A stretch of 19,908 nt of DNA. Origin: CAZSXS01 sp964611385. GTDB taxonomy: Bacteria > Bacillota > Clostridia > Lachnospirales > CAYPQA01. Made by a program: the position numbers and the translations under genes. Position 1 is the first letter of the stretch; each line of letters opens with the position of its first letter. Location: positions 1 through 19,908 of the forward strand of contig CAZSXS010000070.1 in assembly GCA_964611385.1 (NCBI GenBank), written 5' to 3'. This document shows, in pieces, positions 14,521 to 19,908 of this stretch. Below the pieces are notes generated by a model. The model had not been told where the DNA came from, made no database searches, and saw only the letters and a list, made by a program, of their open reading frames with translations.

Positions 14521-14994
14521 ATGTCCACTGAGAATGATCAAGTTGTTGAGGAAATGCAAGATGATATAAAGGATCGATATTTATCCTTTGAGATTGACAA
14601 TGAGGATTATGGCATAGAGGTAATCAGTATTGGGGAAATTATCAGCTTTAGTACGGTAACCATCACTTTGGTTCCGCAGTGCCCTCCTTATGTTATGGGG
14701 ATTATGAACCTGAGAGGCGAAATTGTTCCTGTAATCAATGTCCGCAAACGTTTTAAAAAGCCCCATAAGGAATATGATGAATTTACCTGTATCATTGTCA
14801 TTGAGCACGGTGAATACTCTATAGGCTTGGTGGTAGACAACATCCATGAGGTTGTTACCATCAGCGAAGAAAACATTATGCCTCCACCCAGTGTTAAGTT
14901 AAACTACTATAACCACTACATTCGTAACATTGGAAAAACGGAAGGTAAAGTAAAGCTCCTGTTGGATTTGGAAAAATTATTAGCCGATCAATAA
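14521..14994 (+). CDS. cheW: Chemotaxis coupling protein CheW
   Basis: A 157-residue single-domain adaptor linking receptors to CheA. The beta-barrel hallmarks are visible: YLSFEIDNEDYGIEV near residue 20, then PQCPPYVMGIMNLRGEIVPV with the conserved NLRG turn and the following INVRKRF, and a GLVVDNIHEVV strand. Length is typical. GGGAGGT lies 6 bases before the ATG. It follows cheA by 13 bases and precedes pta by 28 bases with no terminator, so co-transcription with pta and ackA is likely. A TATAAT at 15002-15007 lacks a -35 box and sits too near the pta ribosome binding site to be a convincing promoter. Confidence 0.97.
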   Translation: MSTENDQVVEEMQDDIKDRYLSFEIDNEDYGIEVISIGEIISFSTVTITLVPQCPPYVMGIMNLRGEIVPVINVRKRFKKPHKEYDEFTCIIVIEHGEYSIGLVVDNIHEVVTISEENIMPPPSVKLNYYNHYIRNIGKTEGKVKLLLDLEKLLADQ

Positions 14995-15022
14995 TATTTT
15001 ATATAATAAAAGGAGAAGTACA

Positions 15023-16018
15023 ATGAACTTTTTAGAAACCATTAAAACAAGAGCAAGAAACGACAGAAAAACCATCGTGCTGCCTGAAACACAGGACAGA
15101 CGTACCTTGGATGCAGCTTCTATGGCTCTGAAGGAAGAAATCGCGAACGTGATCCTAGTCGGAAGCAAGGAGGAGATTTCTGCCAGAGCTACAGATTTGG
15201 ACTTGTCCAAGGCCACCTTTATCAATCCTACTGATTACGATAAAACTGAAGAGCTGATCACAAAGCTTTATGAGCTGAGAAAAAGTAAGGGTCTTACTAT
15301 GGATGAAGCCAAAAAGCTGATTATGGAGGATTTCTTGTACTTTGCAGTAATGCTGGTTAAAGAAGGCATTGCTGATGGTATGGTTGCCGGTGCGGTTAAT
15401 TCAACTGCCAATGTTTTAAGGCCATCTCTTCAAATTTTGAAGACCGCTCCTAATACAAAGCTTGTTTCCGCTTTCTTTTTAATGGTTGTACCCAATTGCA
15501 AGTATGGTGAAAATGGTGTATTCATTTATGCAGACTCCGGTCTTGTTCAAAATCCAAATGCTGAAGAATTAGCCGCCATTGCTCAAAGCTCAGCAAAATC
15601 CTTTGAGCTTTTGGTTCAGAAAGAGCCCGTAGTGGCTATGCTTTCTCATTCAACTAAAGGAAGCGCAAAGCACCCCGATGTTGATAAGGTGATTGAAGCC
15701 ACCAAACTGGCTAAGGAAGCCAATCCAGGCTTAAAATTAGACGGGGAATTCCAATTAGATGCTGCCATTGTGCCGGAAGTCGGACAGAAAAAGGCACCCG
15801 GAAACGAAATTGCTGGTAAGGCCAACGTGCTTGTATTCCCGGATTTAGATGCCGGTAATATCGGCTACAAGCTGACCGAGCGTCTGGCCAATGCAGAGGC
15901 TTACGGCCCAGTCACACAGGGTATTGCGAAGCCTGTAAATGACTTGTCTCGTGGCTGTACCGCTTTGGATATCGTTGGTGTTATTGCTATCACAGCCGTT
16001 CAGGCGCAAGCGAAGTAG
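15023..16018 (+). CDS. pta: Phosphate acetyltransferase
   Basis: A 331-residue cytoplasmic enzyme interconverting acetyl-CoA plus phosphate with acetyl phosphate plus CoA. It is the short, single-domain class without the regulatory DRTGG part, as usual in Clostridia and Bacilli. Family marks are the N-terminal KTIVLPETQDRRTLDAASMA, the central GMVAGAVNSTANVLRPSLQI, ADSGLVQNPNAEELAAIA, and the C-terminal VFPDLDAGNIGYKL and GPVTQGIAKPVNDLSRGC. AAAGGAG 8-9 bases before the ATG sets the start. It is directly followed by ackA, forming the substrate-level phosphorylation pair. Acetyl phosphate made here can also phosphorylate response regulators, and tmcAL nearby consumes acetate. Confidence 0.97.
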   Translation: MNFLETIKTRARNDRKTIVLPETQDRRTLDAASMALKEEIANVILVGSKEEISARATDLDLSKATFINPTDYDKTEELITKLYELRKSKGLTMDEAKKLIMEDFLYFAVMLVKEGIADGMVAGAVNSTANVLRPSLQILKTAPNTKLVSAFFLMVVPNCKYGENGVFIYADSGLVQNPNAEELAAIAQSSAKSFELLVQKEPVVAMLSHSTKGSAKHPDVDKVIEATKLAKEANPGLKLDGEFQLDAAIVPEVGQKKAPGNEIAGKANVLVFPDLDAGNIGYKLTERLANAEAYGPVTQGIAKPVNDLSRGCTALDIVGVIAITAVQAQAK

Positions 16019-16032
16019 GGGAGGGGAAAAGC

Positions 16033-17229
16033 ATGAAAATCTTAGTCTTAAACTGTGGAAGCTCCTCTTTAAAATATCAGCTGTTTAACATGACCGAAAA
16101 GGATGAAACGGTTCTTGCAAAGGGTCTTTGCGAACGAATCGGCATTGAGGGCTCCAAGCTGAAACATGAAGCCTCCCAAAAGCCGGAGTATTCTGTGGTA
16201 TCCCCCATGAAGGATCATACACAGGCGGTCTCCATGGTGCTGGAAGCCTTAGTAGATAAAGATCATGGTGTGATTGATTCCATTGATGAGATCAATGCCG
16301 TTGGTCATAGGGTCGTTCATGGCGGAGAAGCTTTCTGCAACTCCGTAATCATCGACGAAAAGGTCATACAAGCACTTGAAGCTTGCTGTGAACTGGCGCC
16401 CTTGCATAACCCACCAAACCTCATCGGAATCAATGCTTGCGAAAAGCTGATGCCTAATGTTAAGCAGGTTGCGGTTTTCGATACAGCCTTTCACCAAACC
16501 ATGCCAGAAAAAGCATACCTCTATGCCATTCCTTATGAGCTGTATGATAAATATAAAATCAGAAAATACGGCTTCCACGGAACCAGCCATCGTTATGTTT
16601 CTGCAAAAGCTGCTGAAATTCTTGGCAAGCCCCTTGATAGCTTAAACATCATTACTGCCCATCTTGGAAACGGGGCAAGTATTTGTGCTGTGGAAAAGGG
16701 ACGCTCTATTGACACTTCCATGGGCTTTACCCCCCTCGAAGGTCTTGCGATGGGAACCCGTAGCGGTGACATTGATCCAGCAGTCGTATCGTACTTAATG
16801 GAAAAGGAAAACAAGACAGTCAAGGAAATTGAAAATATCTTGAACAAGCAGTCTGGAGTTCTTGGATTGTCTGGTGTTTCCAGTGACTTCAGAGATATTG
16901 AAAATGCCATTAAGGAAGGCAATAAGCGTGCCGCTATTGCCTTGGATGTATTCCATTACCGGGTGGCAAAATACATTGGTGAATACGCCGCAGCAATGAA
17001 TGGTGTAGATGCCGTTGTGTTTACAGCAGGTCTTGGCGAAAACAGCATATCAACAAGAGAAACCGTTTGCTCTTACCTAGGCTATTTGGGTCTTACGGTA
17101 GACAAGGAAAAGAACAACTGCCGGGGAAAAGCCCTTGACTTTGCGACAGCCGACTCAAAAGTTCGTGCCTTAGTAGTTCCGACGAACGAAGAGCTGGTCA
17201 TTGCCCGCGATACGAAGGAATTACTGTAA
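16033..17229 (+). CDS. ackA: Acetate kinase
   Basis: A 398-residue cytoplasmic kinase making acetate and ATP from acetyl phosphate. Family signatures are complete: VLNCGSSSLKYQLF at residues 4-17, GHRVVHGGE at about 91-99 with the substrate-binding Arg93, TAHLGNGAS with His210, MGTRSGDIDPAV, and the C-terminal AGLGENS with Glu336. Length matches the usual 396-400. GAGGGG precedes the ATG, which lies 14 bases after the pta stop. No terminator is visible in the 206 bases that follow, so some transcript may run into rpmF. Confidence 0.98.
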   Translation: MKILVLNCGSSSLKYQLFNMTEKDETVLAKGLCERIGIEGSKLKHEASQKPEYSVVSPMKDHTQAVSMVLEALVDKDHGVIDSIDEINAVGHRVVHGGEAFCNSVIIDEKVIQALEACCELAPLHNPPNLIGINACEKLMPNVKQVAVFDTAFHQTMPEKAYLYAIPYELYDKYKIRKYGFHGTSHRYVSAKAAEILGKPLDSLNIITAHLGNGASICAVEKGRSIDTSMGFTPLEGLAMGTRSGDIDPAVVSYLMEKENKTVKEIENILNKQSGVLGLSGVSSDFRDIENAIKEGNKRAAIALDVFHYRVAKYIGEYAAAMNGVDAVVFTAGLGENSISTRETVCSYLGYLGLTVDKEKNNCRGKALDFATADSKVRALVVPTNEELVIARDTKELL

Positions 17230-17240
17230 GCTTAGTACTG

Positions 17241-17281
17241 GATTCAATTCCAAAGTATCTTTGATTCAATTCATAGTATCT
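17241..17281. repeat. Imperfect tandem repeat of about 20 bp
   Basis: GATTCAATTCCAAAGTATCT at 17241-17260 recurs at 17263-17281 as the same sequence with CCAA changed to CAT in the middle, a period of 22 bases, in the gap between ackA and rpmF. It might be a paired protein-binding site on one face of the helix or a slippage product. Confidence 0.6.
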
Positions 17282-17325
17282 TGGAGTAGAGATCACTTAT
17301 TCAGTCCAAACAATTGCAACTCTAT

Positions 17326-17354
17326 CAGGCATATCAGCATAGTGGGAATGCCTG
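17326..17354. other. Small hairpin between ackA and rpmF
   Basis: CAGGCAT at 17326-17332 and ATGCCTG at 17348-17354 form a perfect 7-bp inverted repeat with a 15-base loop. No T-run follows, so it is not a terminator in the usual sense. It ends 33 bases before the rpmF -35 box. Confidence 0.3.
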
Positions 17355-17386
17355 GTGGAGTATTGCGGAAACCTAGTAATAAAGAC

Positions 17387-17415
17387 TTGACAAAAAATCA
17401 CATTATCTATATAAT
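17387..17415 (+). promoter_or_regulatory. Consensus sigma-A promoter for rpmF-plsX-acpP-rnc
   Basis: TTGACA at 17387-17392 and TATAAT at 17410-17415 are both perfect and 17 bases apart. Transcription should begin near 17421-17423, right at the AGGAGG of rpmF (17422-17427), so the mRNA would have almost no leader before its ribosome binding site. Confidence 0.9.
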
Positions 17416-17435
17416 CCCGTCAGGAGGTGAGAAGA

Positions 17436-17636
17436 ATGTCTATTTGCCCAAAAGGTAAAACTTCAAAGGCACGCCGCGACAAGAGAAGAGCGCAAACTTG
17501 GAAGATTTCTCTTCCTAGTCTTGTTGCTTGTGCCAAATGTGGTGAGATGACCATGTCTCATAGAGTTTGTAAGGCTTGCGGCTCTTACAACAGAAAAGAA
17601 GTGATCAAAATTAAAGATAAAAATAAGGCTAGCTAA
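17436..17636 (+). CDS. rpmF: Large-subunit ribosomal protein bL32
   Basis: A 66-residue protein of the 50S subunit. After the start it reads CPKGKTSKARRDKRRAQTW, where the KTSK-RRDKRR block is the L32 signature. A zinc ribbon is formed by Cys32-x2-Cys35 and Cys45-x2-Cys48, so this is the zinc-binding (C+) form. Cys4 is an additional cysteine where most L32 proteins read MAVPKRK. I choose the ATG at 17436, 8 bases after AGGAGG, over the in-frame GTG at 17427, which lies inside the ribosome binding site. DUF177, which normally precedes rpmF in Firmicutes, is missing. Confidence 0.96.
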   Translation: MSICPKGKTSKARRDKRRAQTWKISLPSLVACAKCGEMTMSHRVCKACGSYNRKEVIKIKDKNKAS

Positions 17637-17666
17637 TGCTTGAATTTTTTCTGTTACAAAGTGTTG

Positions 17667-17686
17667 ATATAAGCCTGTGCTTATAT
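17667..17686 (+). other. Hairpin between rpmF and plsX
   Basis: ATATAAGC at 17667-17674 pairs perfectly with GCTTATAT at 17679-17686 around a CTGT loop. A T-run (TTTTTTT at about 17700) follows only after 13 further bases, so termination would be inefficient at best. It may tune expression of plsX relative to rpmF. Confidence 0.35.
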
Positions 17687-17758
17687 GGGCGTTTTGTAGC
17701 TTTTTTTATTCAGAAATGTATTACGATAGGCTGCTTGCTGGCGGGAAGGAGACTGATT

Positions 17759-18784
17759 ATAAAAACAATAGCGATTGATGCTTTTGGCGGTGATCACGCC
17801 CCCAGTGCAGTAATTGAAGGCGCAAAGATGTATCTTCAGGATGCCTCTTCAAAAACCGATGTGAAAATAATTTTAGTCGGAAAAGAGGCATTAATTAAGC
17901 AAGAACTAAATAAATATAGTACAGGCAGCCAAGAAGCTTTTCAAAAAATAGATATTCTCAATGCCGACGAAATCATCACGAATGAGGAAAGTCCCACCCA
18001 GGCAATCAAGCAAAAGAAAAACGCATCTATGGTAATGGGGCTACAACTGTTAAAGAAAAATGAAGCAAGCGCCTTTGTTTCAGCTGGAAATACGGGTGCT
18101 TTATTGGCCGGTGCAACCATGATCGTGGGGCGCCTGAAAGGCATTGAGCGCCCAGCCTTAGCGACCTTGATTCCGAATACAGGCGGATTTACACTGGTTA
18201 TTGACAGTGGCGCAAACATTGATTCCAAACCTTCATATCTTGTACAGTTTGCAAAGATTGGTAGCGTCTACATGGACATGCTCAATCTGGGACGAAAGGC
18301 GAAGGTTGGCTTGATCAATGTTGGTGCTGAGAAGGAAAAAGGATCTTCCTTGACAAAAGAAGCCTATCTTTTGCTGGAAGAAGAGGCGAGTAGGGGAGGC
18401 ATTCACTTTGTTGGCAATGTGGAAGCCCGAGAGATTCCTTTAGGTGCTGTTGATGTGGCTGTTTGCGATGGCTTTGTCGGGAATGTGATTTTAAAGTATT
18501 CTGAGGGCTTTGCAAAGGGGATTTTATCCATGTTGAAGGAAGAATTGATGAGTAGCTTTCTTTCAAAGGCAGGTGCTTTCCTAGCTAAGGGAGCATTTGC
18601 CGGGCTGAAAAAACGCTTTGATTATTCAGAAATCGGCGGTGCTCCCTTTTTGGGCCTGAATGGTCTTGTTGTGAAAGCTCATGGCAGTTCCAATGGGAAA
18701 GCCTTTAAGGGTGCCTTGAATCAATGTTACCAATTTATTGAAAAAGATATAGTGAAGAAAACAGAAAGCTGCCTGATCGTTTAA
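17759..18784 (+). CDS. plsX: Phosphate acyltransferase PlsX, apparent non-AUG start
   Basis: This peripheral membrane enzyme turns acyl-ACP and phosphate into acyl-phosphate for phospholipid synthesis. From 17759 it is 341 residues, the family's usual length. It begins (M)KTIAIDAFGGDHAPSAV, matching the canonical M-K-x-A-x-D-A-x-GGDHAP start. Other family blocks are FVSAGNTGALLAGATMIVGR, GIERPALATLIP and VCDGFVGNVILKYSEG. That first codon is ATA, 7 bases after a good GGAAGGAG; ATT at 17756 and CTG at 17753 are alternatives. The only in-frame ATG is at 17636, overlapping the rpmF stop (TAATG). It would add 41 mostly hydrophobic residues (MLEFFLLQSVDISLCLYGRF...) not seen in the family and has only a weak ribosome binding site. 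Either a rare start codon, or an ATG changed by mutation or sequencing error. Confidence 0.85.
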   Translation: MKTIAIDAFGGDHAPSAVIEGAKMYLQDASSKTDVKIILVGKEALIKQELNKYSTGSQEAFQKIDILNADEIITNEESPTQAIKQKKNASMVMGLQLLKKNEASAFVSAGNTGALLAGATMIVGRLKGIERPALATLIPNTGGFTLVIDSGANIDSKPSYLVQFAKIGSVYMDMLNLGRKAKVGLINVGAEKEKGSSLTKEAYLLLEEEASRGGIHFVGNVEAREIPLGAVDVAVCDGFVGNVILKYSEGFAKGILSMLKEELMSSFLSKAGAFLAKGAFAGLKKRFDYSEIGGAPFLGLNGLVVKAHGSSNGKAFKGALNQCYQFIEKDIVKKTESCLIV

Positions 18785-18807
18785 TTGATTATAAAGGAGA
18801 AGATGAA

Positions 18808-19038
18808 ATGGTATTAGATAAAGTTAAAGGAATTATTGCGGAACAAATGAGCATTACAGAAGACAAGATTACAGCTGAAACATCCTTTGCCAATGATTTA
18901 GGGGCGGACTCTTTGGATATATTCCAAATTATTTCCGAGCTTGAAGAAGAATTTGACATTGAGTTTTCAAATGAAGATGCTGAAAAAATCAAAACCGTAG
19001 GCGATGCAGTTCAATACATCGAAAACAAAACAAAATAG
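18808..19038 (+). CDS. acpP: Acyl carrier protein
   Basis: A 76-residue acidic carrier of growing fatty acyl chains. Ser35 in the GADSLD motif takes the 4'-phosphopantetheine arm. The four-helix pattern is normal: VKGIIAEQM for helix I, SLDIFQIISELEEEFDIEF for helix II, and the DAEKIKTVGDAVQYIE end. AAAGGAGAAGATG with ATG 8-9 bases after sets the start. It lies 23 bases after plsX, whose substrate is acyl-ACP, and 3 bases before rnc. No fabD, fabG or fapR gene intervenes, unlike in Bacillus. Confidence 0.97.
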   Translation: MVLDKVKGIIAEQMSITEDKITAETSFANDLGADSLDIFQIISELEEEFDIEFSNEDAEKIKTVGDAVQYIENKTK

Positions 19039-19041
19039 AGA

Positions 19042-19740
19042 ATGAAAGAGCTGCAAGAAAAAATAGGATATTTTTTTTCGGATCAAGGGCTATTGGAAAC
19101 AGCTTTAACCCATAGCTCTTATTCGAATGCTTATGGTTTTGATCAATATCCTTCTAACGAAAGAATTGAATACTTAGGGGATGCTGTTCTTGAGCTTGTT
19201 GTCAGCGAATACATTTACAGAAATTTATCTCATCTAAGCGAAGGCGACATGACAAAGCTTCGATCTGTGCTTGTTTGCGAAGAAAATCTTGCGCTAAAAG
19301 CAAAGGATCTATCTTTAGGTTCACTACTGAAGCTTGATAAGGGTGCTTCCAGTACCGGTGAAGAAAAGAGAGCTTCTCTATTGTCGGATACTTTTGAAGC
19401 GCTGATTGGTGCCGTCTATTTGGATGGAGGCCTGGAAGAGGCTAGGGGACTGATTCTTCGTTTTTTAAAGGATGACTTTCAGAAACCAATTAATTTCAAC
19501 ACCTTTAGCCCAAAGACCATTCTTCAGGAGCGGTTTTTAGGAGAAAGTAAACAAACTGTTTCTTATCGGATTATTAAGGAATCCGGGCCTCCCCACAACA
19601 AAACCTATGAGGTTGAAGTTTGTTTTGGGAATCAGATTTTGGCCAGAGGCATAGGCTCCCGTAAAAAAGACGCTGAACAGGATGCCGCCAAAAAGGCGCT
19701 GATCAAGCTGGAGCATGAAAATGAAAGTAGGGGAGAGTAG
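19042..19740 (+). CDS. rnc: Ribonuclease III
   Basis: A 232-residue double-strand-specific endoribonuclease for rRNA and mRNA processing. The nuclease domain (about 1-150) holds the signature NERIEYLGDAVLELV with Glu43 and Asp47, and DTFEALIGAVYLDGG with Asp116 and Glu119 completing the metal site. A double-stranded RNA-binding domain spans about 158-228 (TILQERFLG..., GSRKKDAEQDAAKKALIKL). Length is normal. The start lies 3 bases after the acpP stop and has no strong ribosome binding site, so its translation is probably coupled to acpP. smc and ftsY, which often follow rnc in Firmicutes, do not follow here: two long hairpins do. Confidence 0.97.
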   Translation: MKELQEKIGYFFSDQGLLETALTHSSYSNAYGFDQYPSNERIEYLGDAVLELVVSEYIYRNLSHLSEGDMTKLRSVLVCEENLALKAKDLSLGSLLKLDKGASSTGEEKRASLLSDTFEALIGAVYLDGGLEEARGLILRFLKDDFQKPINFNTFSPKTILQERFLGESKQTVSYRIIKESGPPHNKTYEVEVCFGNQILARGIGSRKKDAEQDAAKKALIKLEHENESRGE

Positions 19741-19774
19741 GGGAGATGAACCCCTGGTATCATCTATGGAAATA

Positions 19775-19841
19775 GAAAGACCCAAAAAAAGCTGTTACGA
19801 CCTGATTTATTCAGGTCGTAACAGCTTTTTTTGGGTCTTTC
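19775..19841. terminator. 31-bp perfect hairpin, bidirectional terminator after rnc
   Basis: Positions 19775-19805 are perfectly complementary to 19811-19841 around a TTTAT loop. The inner 15 bp (GCTGTTACGACCTGA and its complement) followed by seven T is a textbook terminator, with the matching A7 making it work on both strands. Pairing continues nine bases beyond the T-run as GAAAGACCC / GGGTCTTTC, which a terminated transcript would not contain. A read-through transcript would form a duplex long enough to be cut by RNase III. Confidence 0.95.
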
Positions 19842-19853
19842 AAAACCGTGGGT

Positions 19854-19906
19854 GGAAGGAGAAGAAAACTTTTTTCAAACGGCGAAAAAAGTTTTCTTCT
19901 CCTTCC
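19854..19906. repeat. 23-bp perfect hairpin at window end
   Basis: GGAAGGAGAAGAAAACTTTT and the next three bases TTC (19854-19876) pair perfectly with 19884-19906 around a 7-base AAACGGC loop. It begins 12 bases after the previous hairpin. The arms are purine/pyrimidine-biased, with an A6/T6 block next to the loop and a GC-richer base, the opposite of a terminator, and no T-run is visible before the window ends. It may be the end of a small repeat or mobile palindrome, or belong to a converging unit outside the window. Confidence 0.8.
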
Positions 19907-19908
19907 CC

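Noticed and set aside
15002..15007. TATAAT before pta as an internal promoter
   Set aside because: No acceptable -35 box at 16-18 bases and the start point would fall in the ribosome binding site.
17226..17246. FapR-type operator (TTAGTAC half-site) after ackA
   Set aside because: Only one half matches, the spacing is wrong, and no fapR gene is present in the operon.
17326..17354. Terminator of the ackA transcript
   Set aside because: Seven-bp stem with a 15-base loop and no T-run.

Overview
The window looks like chromosomal DNA from a motile, low-to-medium GC, anaerobic member of the Clostridia (Bacillota). This rests on strong AGGAGG-type ribosome binding sites, TTGACA/TATAAT promoters, a lipoprotein-type maltose-class binding protein, a Pta-AckA acetate pathway, and an ackA..rpmF-plsX-acpP-rnc order of Firmicutes type. 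Genus cannot be fixed from the sequence alone. No rRNA, tRNA, CRISPR array or recognisable insertion sequence was seen.

Layout. (a) 1-1240 is poorly coding: a candidate 26-residue cationic peptide gene with its own hairpin terminator, an unassigned structured stretch, and an unrecognised beta-rich protein gene that appears split by a frameshift, closed by a strong bidirectional terminator. (b) 1303-3837 is a large methyl-accepting chemotaxis receptor with a dCache sensor carrying all six residues of the published amino-acid-binding motif and a stack of about six HAMP-like units. (c) 3928-7573 is a MalEFG-type sugar ABC importer (lipoprotein, two permeases) without an ATPase gene and with a terminator-like hairpin after the binding protein. 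(d) 7659-8156 is an ElaA-like acetyltransferase, facing a leftward pair of Xer-like tyrosine recombinase and XRE regulator; a 29-bp imperfect palindrome lies upstream of the recombinase. (e) 9778-10995 is leftward tmcAL (tRNA-Met cytidine acetate ligase) with a foldable leader, divergent from cheR.

(f) 11344-17229 reads as one rightward block, cheR-cheA-cheW-pta-ackA, with gaps of 13-29 nt, so chemotaxis signalling genes sit directly ahead of acetate/ATP metabolism. CheA has a duplicated P2-like domain. (g) A consensus promoter then drives rpmF-plsX-acpP-rnc (ribosomal protein L32, phosphate acyltransferase, acyl carrier protein, RNase III). plsX seems to start at a non-AUG codon. The usual DUF177 gene before rpmF is absent. 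The window ends in two long, perfectly paired hairpins (31 bp and 23 bp) immediately after rnc.

The window is mostly housekeeping and chemotaxis. I found no clear undescribed multi-gene system. The most unusual items are the hairpin pair after rnc, the plsX start, the small peptide gene, the recombinase-palindrome pair, and the frameshifted gene.
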